A DNA stretch of 9,257 nucleotides from Tannerella sp. (GTDB lineage Bacteria > Bacteroidota > Bacteroidia > Bacteroidales > Tannerellaceae), in assembly GCA_031271245.1 (NCBI GenBank), contig JAISWC010000051.1, positions 1 through 9,257 on the forward strand, read 5' to 3'. The notes under the pieces were generated by a model. It was not told the origin of the DNA, made no database searches, and saw nothing but the letters and a program-made list of their open reading frames with translations. Shown here piece by piece: positions 1-5,926 of this stretch. The position numbers and the translations under genes were made by a program. Position 1 is the first letter of the stretch. Each line of letters begins with the position of its first letter.

Positions 1-205
1 TCAGTAAGGGGCTTTACTCCGAAAATAGCAAAAGATGTTTATCTGGCTGATAATGCAACCGTTATTGGCGACGTAGTGATTGGAAAAGGCTCAAGCATCT
101 GGTTCAACACCGTTTTACAACGGTTATATTTATCCGGCGGTAAGCATTTACAAAATCGGGACTGGATTGATATTTATTCAGGAAAACAGGGTTAGTTACG
201 GGTAA
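1..205 (+). pseudogene. Gamma-carbonic-anhydrase-like protein, 5' part, frameshifted
   Basis: Frame 1 from base 1 reads SVRGFTPKIAKDVYLADNAT and continues VIGDVVIGKGSSIWFNTVL, which matches the start of the left-handed beta-helix gamma-carbonic anhydrase family (YrdA/PaaY-like hexapeptide proteins), missing only the first few codons to the left of the window. The family next has an RGDV..IRIG..NIQD segment. Here frame 1 loses it after about base 118 and stops at 193-195, while the frame starting at 122 reads GY..., then SIYKIG, then FIQENRV, a recognisable but eroded version, and stops at 203-205. The simplest reading is a one-base insertion near 118-121 followed by further decay. The metal-binding histidines and the rest of the roughly 170-residue protein are absent, so this is a non-functional remnant. 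It could instead be a sequencing error, but the loss of similarity after 205 argues against that. Confidence 0.7.
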
Positions 206-221
206 ATCATATGGATTCCCG

Positions 222-317
222 TTATGATTGATAACTGTTCAAATTCGAGTAACCTGCTACCTCGATTTCAATAATATCAAAAACATGGATATCACTTACT
301 AAACGAACTCTTGCCAT
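222..317 (-). CDS. 31-codon ORF just after the DUF488 gene, possibly a truncated partner
   Basis: An ATG at 317 lies 5 bp after the stop of the DUF488 gene and opens a 31-codon frame beginning MARVRLVSDIHVFDI and ending at a TAA at 222-224. The close spacing is operon-like and the N-terminus looks protein-like (beta-strand-rich, charged). The next frame stays open further left, to about 104, which would fit a frameshifted longer gene, but that stretch overlaps the gamma-carbonic anhydrase remnant on the other strand, so the extension is doubtful. I do not recognise the family. It may be a broken downstream partner of DUF488 or chance. Confidence 0.3.
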   Translation of the reverse strand: MARVRLVSDIHVFDIIEIEVAGYSNLNSYQS

Positions 318-322
318 GGCAT

Positions 323-766
323 TTACTCGACCAAGTGTATAATTTCAATTTCGTTGCGGCTCTTTTGCAGATATTCGGCAAGCAGTCTGCGGTGGCACAT
401 ATCAGGTTTATGTTCACTGCATAACAAGCAAACACCGTTCAATTTGTCAAAATCTATTTTTTGGACAACATTCCTCCTGTTAAGAATATGGATGTATTCT
501 TTTTCATACTGTTCCCAATTAACAATCTTGTCTCGATAACTCCTTAATAATTCTTTTGTCGGAGCTAATTCCGTATTATGTTCGTAATCAGCGCCAACAA
601 TTTCTTTTGCAAAGTATTCCAAATCCTTACCCTTTGCAAATCCTGCCAATTGGGAAACATTGTTTATTCTTATGTCCAGAATCTTTTTTACTCCTGCTCT
701 TTGTAACAGTTTAAAAAATGTTTCGGCGGATTTTTCCGTAAATCCTATTGTATAAAGTTTAATCAT
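323..766 (-). CDS. DUF488 domain-containing protein
   Basis: The 147-residue product has the DUF488 signatures: the opening KLYTIGFT (residues 3-10), the LDIR motif (30-33), and a cysteine-bearing C-terminal block with LLCSE (114-118) and DMCHRRLLAEYL (122-133). Cys116 and the Cys124-His125-Arg126 triplet are the usual conserved residues. The length is normal for the family. No biochemical function is firmly established; the proteins are small, cytosolic and often found in accessory or defence-rich regions. The start chosen is the ATG at 766; no Shine-Dalgarno site is evident, as usual in Bacteroidota. The gene is visibly richer in A+T than purD and other neighbours, which suggests separate acquisition. 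Short open frames touch both ends. Family call is firm, role unknown. Confidence 0.85.
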   Translation of the reverse strand: MIKLYTIGFTEKSAETFFKLLQRAGVKKILDIRINNVSQLAGFAKGKDLEYFAKEIVGADYEHNTELAPTKELLRSYRDKIVNWEQYEKEYIHILNRRNVVQKIDFDKLNGVCLLCSEHKPDMCHRRLLAEYLQKSRNEIEIIHLVE

Positions 767-866
767 ACACTTCCTGTTCTTTTACGTATGGTGAGAATCC
801 TATTTCGTTATTTTTCAATCTTAATGCTTCTTTCAACTGTACCTCTTGACTTAACTGTTGAACCAC
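759..866 (-). CDS. Possible 35-codon ORF overlapping the DUF488 start
   Basis: From a GTG at 866 a frame encodes 35 residues, with a charged, helical-looking middle (VQLKEALRLKNNEIGFSPYV) and the end KEQEVYD. Its TAA (759-761) lies just inside the DUF488 gene, whose ATG is at 764-766, so the two overlap by 8 bases, an arrangement typical of translational coupling. The frame also stays open upstream past 866 into the end of the membrane protein gene, so it could be the tail of a lost larger gene. I do not recognise it. If the box at 866-873 is the real promoter, the transcript would begin inside this ORF and it would not be translated as drawn. Confidence 0.3.
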   Translation of the reverse strand: MVQQLSQEVQLKEALRLKNNEIGFSPYVKEQEVYD

Positions 867-873
867 AAAATTA
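866..873 (-). promoter_or_regulatory. Candidate Bacteroidota -7 box upstream of DUF488
   Basis: The minus strand reads TAATTTTG, an exact match to TAnnTTTG. Transcription from here would give a leader of roughly 90 nt before the DUF488 ATG. I see no clear TTTG -33 element at the expected distance, and the sequence is A+T rich, so a chance match is possible. Confidence 0.3.
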
Positions 874-898
874 CAATTTTTTTTCGACTTATTGCTCT

Positions 899-1915
899 TC
901 ACACATAATGGACGGTCTGCAGGAAAAGCGAGCAGACAAGGAGGAGATAGTAATAGAGGGAGATATTGCGGGGGCTACCGATAAAGAGATACGCCATCAG
1001 GATCGAGACCGGGATGAAGAAAATGCACAGGAAATCCGCCGCTTCGGCATCGAACAGGAAAAGAAAGAGCAGCAGATACCTTGTGGAAGCCAGTAAAAAG
1101 GAAATAAACTGTCGCGTGCGCAGACTGGCGTTGATTTTATGCAACCGAAGGACGAGGCCGAGCATCACCGTATATACAAAAGCCGTTGCAGGCGAAGCCA
1201 GCCGGTCGACGGTCAGATATTCCCGGATGGGGACGGGATTAAAATCCGTCCAGCGATGAAACGTATCCGTGAGTCCCGTGAAATCGTGTTGCCAGACATA
1301 CCAGCCGGCCATGATCCAGTATATTGTGACGACTCCCAGCAGGGAAGCCGTGAACGTCCGGCGGTTCAGCAGCTGGAACTGATACATTCCGTACCAAAAA
1401 AGGGGAAGCAGCCACAGCAGGTGAATCCATATCAGGCTTCCAACCCCCAGCCAGAACGTCGCTTTGTAGGCATTTCCCGGCGCCAGGCCGGTTTTTCCTT
1501 CCCGGTAAGCCTTGAACAGTTCGACCATGCACAGCATCAGGAAAAAGAAGGCGACGGAAACGGGACGCAGAGGAATGAAACCGAAACTGGTGCTGTTCAG
1601 TAGCAGGAAGAGAAGAAACGGCAGTTTCGTTTTTTCCCGGAAGAGGATCAGGTAATAATTGGCGCGCTGAAGTGTGGCGGCCATACCGCACAACAGCAGT
1701 GCGCCCGCAAGATAGACGGACGGTTTGCCGGGTAGCAGGCCGGTCATCCGGTTCCACAGCGGCATCGACAAATCCGCATTCAGCAGGTAATGGGTGGAAA
1801 AATGATATTCCAGCCCCCAGCAGAACAGAACGGCAAACAGCGTCAGCAGCGTCACCGCGGGGCCGGACAGGCTTTGCTTCTGTTTCTTTCCGTAGATACC
1901 GAAATTTTGCCTCAT
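899..1915 (-). CDS. Polytopic membrane protein of unknown function downstream of purD
   Basis: I start this gene at the ATG at 1915 (MRQNFGIYGKKQKQ), giving 338 residues and a 31-bp gap after the purD stop. The open frame extends to 2047, but that would overlap purD by 101 bp and add a non-hydrophobic leader. After a short basic N-terminus come about nine to ten hydrophobic segments, for example near residues 16-36, 59-78, 86-104, 109-126, 150-178, 190-206, 242-257 and then two or three closely spaced helices to the C-terminus (ending LFLQTVHYV). An aromatic, tryptophan-rich middle (WIHLLWLLPLFWYGMYQF) stands out. No catalytic motif is visible. It resembles in style the uncharacterised inner-membrane proteins of Bacteroidota such as DUF6427, but I cannot assign that family. 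It is probably cotranscribed with purD. Confidence 0.75.
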   Translation of the reverse strand: MRQNFGIYGKKQKQSLSGPAVTLLTLFAVLFCWGLEYHFSTHYLLNADLSMPLWNRMTGLLPGKPSVYLAGALLLCGMAATLQRANYYLILFREKTKLPFLLFLLLNSTSFGFIPLRPVSVAFFFLMLCMVELFKAYREGKTGLAPGNAYKATFWLGVGSLIWIHLLWLLPLFWYGMYQFQLLNRRTFTASLLGVVTIYWIMAGWYVWQHDFTGLTDTFHRWTDFNPVPIREYLTVDRLASPATAFVYTVMLGLVLRLHKINASLRTRQFISFLLASTRYLLLFLFLFDAEAADFLCIFFIPVSILMAYLFIGSPRNISLYYYLLLVCSLFLQTVHYV

Positions 1916-1946
1916 GGATAACGGATAATCGATTTGCTGTTTGCCG

Positions 1947-3215
1947 TCAGAGGTCGAATCCGATGTCGCTGCGGAAATATTTCCCGTCGAACCGGATGGC
2001 ATGTGCCCCGGCATACGACCCGGCCAGCGCTTCCTCGCGGGTGGCACCGAGGGAACTGACGGCCATCACACGGCCGCCGGAGGTCAGCGTTTGCCCGTCC
2101 TTCTCCGTGGTGCCGGCGTGGAAGACGATGCTTCCGGATACCCGGTCAGGCCCGGAAATCACGTGCCCCTTCGCGTAGGCTTCCGGATAGCCGCCGCTGA
2201 CCAGCATCACCGTCGCGGCGCAGCGCGGGTCTTCCGTCAGCGTGCGCGAAGCCAGGTCGCCTTGCGCGACGCCCTCCAGCAAATCGACCAGATCGCTTTG
2301 AATCCGGAGCATGACGGCTTCCGTTTCCGGGTCGCCCATCCGGCAGTTGTATTCGATCACCATCGGGTCGCCTCCGACATTGATCAGGCCAAAGAAAATG
2401 AATCCGCGGTAAACGATGCCTTCCGACTTCAGTCCGCTAACGGTGGGGCGGATGATGCGTTCGTCCACCTTCCGCATGAACGCCTCGCCGGCAAACGGAA
2501 CCGGCGAAACGGCGCCCATGCCGCCGGTATTCAAGCCCGTGTCTCCCTCGCCGATGCGCTTGTAGTCCTTGGCCACCGGCAGGATTTTGTAATCCGTCCC
2601 GTCGGTCAGGACAAAGACCGAACATTCGATGCCGTTCAGAAATTCTTCAATCACGACACGCCGGCTGGCTTCGCCGAACAGGCCCTGCAACATCGTTTGC
2701 AATGCTTCCCCGGCGCCGGCCGGATCGTCGATAATCAGCACGCCCTTTCCGGCGGCCAGTCCGTCGGCTTTCAGTACGTAAGGCGGCGGCAGGGTGTCGA
2801 GGAAGGCAATGCCTTCGGCCAGATTTTCCGCCGTGACGCTTAGGTAGCGCGCCGTCGGAATCCGGTGGCGCATCATGAATGCCTTGGCAAAATCCTTGCT
2901 CCCTTCCAGCCGCGCCCCGTCGCGTCCCGGCCCGATAACGGGCACGGAGGCCAGCGCCGCATCTTCCGCGAAAAAGTCGGCGATGCCGTTCACCAGCGGT
3001 TCTTCCGGGCCGACCACCACCAGGTCAATCCGGTTAGCCAGTACAAACTTTTTGATTTCCGGAAAATCATTGACGCCGATGGCTACATTGACACCTGCGG
3101 CCGTCGTTCCGGCGTTTCCGGGCGCGATAAACAGCCGGTCTGTTTTCGGGCTTTGGGCGATTTTCCATGCCAGCGCATGTTCGCGCCCGCCTCCTCCTAA
3201 AAGTAAAATATTCAT
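1947..3215 (-). CDS. purD: Phosphoribosylamine-glycine ligase (GAR synthetase)
   Basis: PurD joins 5-phosphoribosylamine and glycine using ATP, the second step of de novo purine synthesis, in the cytosol. The 422 residues match the family's usual length (about 420-430). Visible in order: the N-terminal LLLGGGGREHALAWKI (4-19), GPEEPL (69-74), the ATP-grasp nucleotide loop LKADGLAAGKGV (148-159), VVIEEFL (187-193), the DTGLNTGGMGAVSP segment (225-238) and the metal-binding IEYNCRMGDPETEAVM region (287-302), with an RSDIGFDL C-terminus. All core motifs are intact. The start is the ATG at 3215. A polytopic membrane protein follows 31 bp downstream, probably in the same transcript. No clear TAnnTTTG box was found in the 80 bp upstream. 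Confidence 0.97.
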   Translation of the reverse strand: MNILLLGGGGREHALAWKIAQSPKTDRLFIAPGNAGTTAAGVNVAIGVNDFPEIKKFVLANRIDLVVVGPEEPLVNGIADFFAEDAALASVPVIGPGRDGARLEGSKDFAKAFMMRHRIPTARYLSVTAENLAEGIAFLDTLPPPYVLKADGLAAGKGVLIIDDPAGAGEALQTMLQGLFGEASRRVVIEEFLNGIECSVFVLTDGTDYKILPVAKDYKRIGEGDTGLNTGGMGAVSPVPFAGEAFMRKVDERIIRPTVSGLKSEGIVYRGFIFFGLINVGGDPMVIEYNCRMGDPETEAVMLRIQSDLVDLLEGVAQGDLASRTLTEDPRCAATVMLVSGGYPEAYAKGHVISGPDRVSGSIVFHAGTTEKDGQTLTSGGRVMAVSSLGATREEALAGSYAGAHAIRFDGKYFRSDIGFDL

Positions 3216-3295
3216 TGTTTTGACAGTATGAATGATGAATTATATGATGTAATAATCAAAACTCTTATTCTTCCCAGGTTCCCTTAGGTGCTAAC

Positions 3296-3427
3296 TCAAA
3301 AGGAAATAGAATGCGAATTAACGAGCCTGCAATTGAGAGTTAGCAGCGTTTCCAACTCTTGCTTGCAGTCAGCAATGTTCTCGAAGAATTTCATCACCGC
3401 CTGTCTGAAAAGTTCCTCTGTTCTGTA
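3296..3427 (-). mobile_element. Transposase C-terminal remnant (IS630-like)
   Basis: This is the downstream half of the chimeric frame, about 43 codons ending in TGA at 3296-3298. The pattern of an aromatic-rich helix (MKFFENIADCKQELETLLTL) running to a short polar end fits the last helix of DDE_3/IS630 transposases. Element ends, target-site duplication and the catalytic domain are not present, so only a scrap is left. Confidence 0.4.
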
Positions 3428-3550
3428 AAACAGGTAACTCTTACCCACACGCCGGTGTTCCGTCAATACCTTGATGACGGGCTTTCCGATAAACGGCTTT
3501 ATTTTGTCAATATAGGTGTCGCGATAAATCAATCCTTTGGGCGTCTTCAT
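3296..3550 (-). pseudogene. Chimeric remnant: AAA/DUF4143-type ATPase start joined to a transposase-like tail
   Basis: The 84-codon frame has two unlike halves. Residues 1-41 (YRDTYIDKIKPFIGKPVIKVL, then RRVGKSYL) match the beginning of the Bacteroidota ATP-binding proteins of the AAA_14/DUF4143 type, normally about 380-430 residues. The Walker A is TEHRRVGKS, where the family has G in place of E in GxRRVGKS, so the first P-loop glycine is lost. Residues 43-84 (ELFRQAVMKFFENIADCKQE, LETLLTLN, ending NSHSISF) resemble the extreme C-terminus of an IS630-like DDE transposase. No Walker B, arginine finger or DDE residues remain. The likely history is insertion of an element into the ATPase gene followed by deletion that fused the ends in frame. 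The ATPase match is clear; the transposase match is from memory of the family's tail and less sure. Confidence 0.6.
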
Positions 3551-3585
3551 TCTCCGAATATTTAAAACGTAATTATAATTTCCCG

Positions 3586-3593
3586 CAAAGATA
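3586..3593 (-). promoter_or_regulatory. Candidate -7 box of the broken ATPase gene
   Basis: The minus strand reads TATCTTTG, an exact TAnnTTTG match, 35 bp before the ATG at 3550. It is probably the original promoter of the ATPase gene, left in place after the gene was destroyed. No clear -33 TTTG is present. Confidence 0.45.
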
Positions 3594-3619
3594 GCGATTA
3601 TTGCAATTATGATTATAAT

Positions 3620-4297
3620 TCATCTGTGCCGCACGCTGAATTTTTCGGCAAAAAGCGAACGCAGGCGTATTTTTGTTTGTTGGAAATCGATCGTTTCTCC
3701 CACTTCCCTGTCCAGTGAGGTGACGCCCTTGTCGACGAATCCGCAGGGATGAATCAGGGAATAGGCCGACAGGTCTGTTTGGATATTCAGAGCAAAGCCG
3801 TGCATCGTCACGTAGCGGCTGCCTTTCACGCCGATGGCGCAGATTTTCCGCGCCCCGGCGGTATGGGCATCCAGCCAGACACCGGTAGCTCCGGCCAGAC
3901 GTTCGCCTTTCAGTCCGTAGTTCGAAAGAAAACAGATCACAATCTCTTCCAGTATTTCAATATATTGTCGCAAACCCAGATGAAACATTTCCAGGTCGAA
4001 CACCGGATAACCGGTGATCTGTCCCGGTCCGTGATACGTGATGTCGCCTCCCCTGTTGGTGGAATGGAAGGCAAATCCCTTTTCTTTCAGTTGCGCTTCC
4101 GGAATCAGCAGATTCGACCGCCGGCCGTTTTTCCCCAACGTGAAAACAGGCTCGTGTTCACAGAAAAACAGTTTGTTTTCGCCCTGTACGCCCTGCGCTT
4201 TGGCCTTCAAAAGCGCTTCGAAAGCCGACGTTTGAACGGCTAACGCATCTTCGTATGCAATCCGTCCCAAATCCTGAAAATCGTAGGCCTCCTTCAT
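3620..4297 (-). CDS. lipB: Octanoyltransferase, lipoate biosynthesis
   Basis: LipB moves the octanoyl group from octanoyl-ACP to the lipoyl domains of enzymes such as pyruvate dehydrogenase and the glycine cleavage H protein, in the cytosol. The 225 residues fit the family. Motifs: GGDITYHGPGQ (83-93) followed by YPVFDL, the catalytic-lysine segment RKICAIGV with Lys151, YVTMHGFALNI (162-172), and LIHPCGF (181-187) with the acyl-accepting Cys185. All expected catalytic residues are present. It starts at the ATG at 4297, 9 bp after the mtgA stop, so it very likely shares a transcript with mtgA and DUF4293. The lipoyl synthase gene lipA, the usual next enzyme, is not in this window. Confidence 0.96.
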   Translation of the reverse strand: MKEAYDFQDLGRIAYEDALAVQTSAFEALLKAKAQGVQGENKLFFCEHEPVFTLGKNGRRSNLLIPEAQLKEKGFAFHSTNRGGDITYHGPGQITGYPVFDLEMFHLGLRQYIEILEEIVICFLSNYGLKGERLAGATGVWLDAHTAGARKICAIGVKGSRYVTMHGFALNIQTDLSAYSLIHPCGFVDKGVTSLDREVGETIDFQQTKIRLRSLFAEKFSVRHR

Positions 4298-4306
4298 TTC
4301 GAGTCA

Positions 4307-5011
4307 TTATCTGGAGGATTCCGGATAGCGATAGCCCATGTCGACGGGCGCTATCTTTTTCATCAGTGAAAGGATATGGCGTTGCCTGCCCCGCATATAG
4401 GCCGAAACCTGCTTCGGATTCATTTTCCGGGGCGCGGGGAGGGTGATGGCCAGCAGGGCGCTTTCTTCCTGCGTAAGTTCGTATGCTCGTTTCCCGAAAT
4501 ACGCCAGGGAGGCGGCCTCCACACCGTAAATCCCTGTTCCCGTCTCGACGGAATTGAGATAGACTTCCATGATGCGCTCTTTGCCCCAAATCCATTCGAT
4601 GAGCAGGGTGAAACAGGCTTCCAGTCCCTTCCGGAAATAGCTTCTTGCCGGCCACAGGAATACGTTTTTGGCCGTCTGCTGCGAGATGGTACTGGCGCCG
4701 CGCAGGCGACGGCCTTTCTGCGCGTCGTCGATGGCCCTGCCGATCTGTTTGCGGTCGAAACCGTGATGTTCCATAAAGAGGTTGTCTTCCGATGCCACCA
4801 CGGCCTGAATCATCGACCGGGATATTTGTTCGATGGGCGTCCACTGATGGTCAATCCCGCCGGCGCCGTCCTTCTCGCACAGGCGGATAAACATCAACGG
4901 GGTGTAGTAGACCGGCACATATTTATAAATCACTACCGCCAGGATACTGAATGCAACCAGCCCGAAGAACAGATTTCGGCACCAGATGAAAAGGCGTTTG
5001 ACGATTCGCAT
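4307..5011 (-). CDS. mtgA: Monofunctional biosynthetic peptidoglycan transglycosylase
   Basis: MtgA polymerises lipid II into glycan strands at the periplasmic face of the inner membrane. The 234 residues comprise a short basic N-terminus, one membrane anchor (about 14-33) and a GT51 domain, with no transpeptidase domain. GT51 motifs: ASEDNLFMEHHGFD (73-86) with catalytic Glu75, RGASTISQQTAKNVFLW (104-120), RKGLEA (127-132), KERIMEVYLN (144-153) and GIYGVEAASLAYFGK (160-174). The length is close to E. coli MtgA (242). It starts at the ATG at 5011, 26 bp after the DUF4293 stop, and lipB follows 9 bp downstream. Everything required for activity appears intact. Confidence 0.96.
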   Translation of the reverse strand: MRIVKRLFIWCRNLFFGLVAFSILAVVIYKYVPVYYTPLMFIRLCEKDGAGGIDHQWTPIEQISRSMIQAVVASEDNLFMEHHGFDRKQIGRAIDDAQKGRRLRGASTISQQTAKNVFLWPARSYFRKGLEACFTLLIEWIWGKERIMEVYLNSVETGTGIYGVEAASLAYFGKRAYELTQEESALLAITLPAPRKMNPKQVSAYMRGRQRHILSLMKKIAPVDMGYRYPESSR

Positions 5012-5037
5012 AGAGAAACGGGCATCTCATGGTGCCG

Positions 5038-5496
5038 CTATCTTAAACGGTTCAGCGAACGGATCAGCATTTCGTCCGCTCCGATATTGCGGATGGCCAG
5101 GTAATCCAGAATCAGGCTGACCAGGGGCAGCGACAGGGCGAAACGTACGCTGAAATGAAAATCGGGCTGTGCGGAGAGATTCCAGAGGAAAAACGCGAAT
5201 ATTGCATAAAATCCGACCAGCAATATGGCGTTGAAGATGCAGAGGCGAATCTGGCGCATCCGGTTCCCGTACAGGAAAACGGTTATCAGCGCAAGCAGTA
5301 CGGTCACTGCCGACAGGGCGCATAACGCCCATGCCGGATGGGCCAGTTCCGGAGGGACCGTTGTCGTGTGCATGCCCAGCACGTCATACGTATAGAAAAC
5401 TCCCCCTGCCTGCACGGCGGCCAGCGGCAGGAAAAGCACGGCGGTCATGGCCGCGGCGACCAGCAGCAAATAAACGGTCTGTATGCGTTGTATCAT
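5038..5496 (-). CDS. DUF4293 family membrane protein
   Basis: The 152-residue product starts MIQRIQTVYLLLVA and ends MLIRSLNRLR, both typical of DUF4293, a family nearly confined to Bacteroidota. Four hydrophobic helices are seen at about 5-29, 55-75, 84-107 and 117-134, leaving a short basic C-terminus. Function is unknown. The family is commonly encoded beside the omega-subunit gene, as here, where rpoZ lies 78 bp upstream across a hairpin. It probably leads the DUF4293-mtgA-lipB run. No TAnnTTTG box is visible just upstream, so expression may depend on read-through past the hairpin. Confidence 0.88.
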   Translation of the reverse strand: MIQRIQTVYLLLVAAAMTAVLFLPLAAVQAGGVFYTYDVLGMHTTTVPPELAHPAWALCALSAVTVLLALITVFLYGNRMRQIRLCIFNAILLVGFYAIFAFFLWNLSAQPDFHFSVRFALSLPLVSLILDYLAIRNIGADEMLIRSLNRLR

Positions 5497-5518
5497 TGTT
5501 GTTCTTGCCTGTTAAAGA

Positions 5519-5552
5519 GGAAAGGCCGGTCTCCGAAAAGACCTGCCTTTCC
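5519..5552 (-). terminator. Strong hairpin between rpoZ and DUF4293
   Basis: GGAAAGGC (5519-5526) pairs with GCCTTTCC (5545-5552), then after one C/T mismatch GGTCT (5528-5532) pairs with AGACC (5539-5543), closing a 6-nt loop. That is 13 paired positions. Read on the minus strand it comes after the rpoZ stop and is followed by TCTTTAA, only a weak U-tract, so it may be a partial terminator or an RNA-processing/stability element that sets the ratio of bamD-rpoZ to DUF4293-mtgA-lipB mRNA. Confidence 0.65.
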
Positions 5553-5574
5553 ATTGTCATAAGACATGAGTTAC

Positions 5575-5907
5575 TTAAAGACTGCTTTTTTCTTTTAACG
5601 GATTCCGGTAATAAATCTTGCCGTCCTCATATTCCTGGGCTGCAATGAGCGTCGCTTTCGGCAACTTTTCATAATAACGGGAGATTTCAATCTGTTCCCT
5701 GTTTTCAAATACCTCCTCCAGATTGTCATTATAGAATGCAAATTCCTGCAGTTTTTTCTCCAGATCATGCTTTATTTCCGAAGAAATCTGATTGGCGCGT
5801 TTAGCGATAATCATCAGCGATTCGTATACGTTGCCCGTATCGCTGCATAACCTCAACATGTCGCGAGTGACCGTAGAGGCCGCTGCATTCGACTTTCGAT
5901 AATCCAT
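5575..5907 (-). CDS. rpoZ: RNA polymerase omega subunit, Bacteroidota type
   Basis: This small subunit helps assemble and stabilise RNA polymerase by binding beta'. The product has the family's core TGNVYESLMIIAKRANQIS followed by the lysine-rich helix EIKHDLEKKLQEFA and the Bacteroidota-specific tail EEVFENREQIEISRYYEKL. I start it at the ATG at 5907 (MDYRKSNAAASTVTRDM, 110 residues), because that matches how orthologues begin. A longer frame exists from a TTG at 5925, one base beyond the bamD stop, adding six residues (MKKVLN), but TTG starts are rare and the added residues are not typical. It is the second gene of a bamD-rpoZ pair, 19 bp apart. Confidence 0.88.
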   Translation of the reverse strand: MDYRKSNAAASTVTRDMLRLCSDTGNVYESLMIIAKRANQISSEIKHDLEKKLQEFAFYNDNLEEVFENREQIEISRYYEKLPKATLIAAQEYEDGKIYYRNPLKEKSSL

Positions 5908-5926
5908 ATTTAATACTTTCTTCAAA

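Noticed and set aside
788..1096. A 102-codon + strand ORF over the DUF488/membrane protein spacer
   Set aside because: Most of it is antisense to the membrane protein gene, and the product is low-complexity charged sequence.
1941..2843. A 300-codon + strand open frame opposite purD
   Set aside because: Antisense shadow in a G+C-rich gene; composition and lack of motifs give no support.
3290..3344. Inverted repeat GCTAACTC (3290-3297) and GAGTTAGC (3337-3344) as a possible IS end
   Set aside because: Only 8 bp with a 39-bp loop, partly inside the transposase-like tail; no second element end or target duplication is visible.
3571..3620. AT-rich palindromes (AATTATAATT and AATTAT-GATT-ATAATT) after lipB
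   Set aside because: Very low complexity A+T sequence makes such palindromes likely by chance; too weak for a terminator or operator call.
4158..4844. A 228-codon minus-strand frame overlapping mtgA and lipB
   Set aside because: It runs out of frame across two well-supported genes and is Arg/Pro-rich without any motif.
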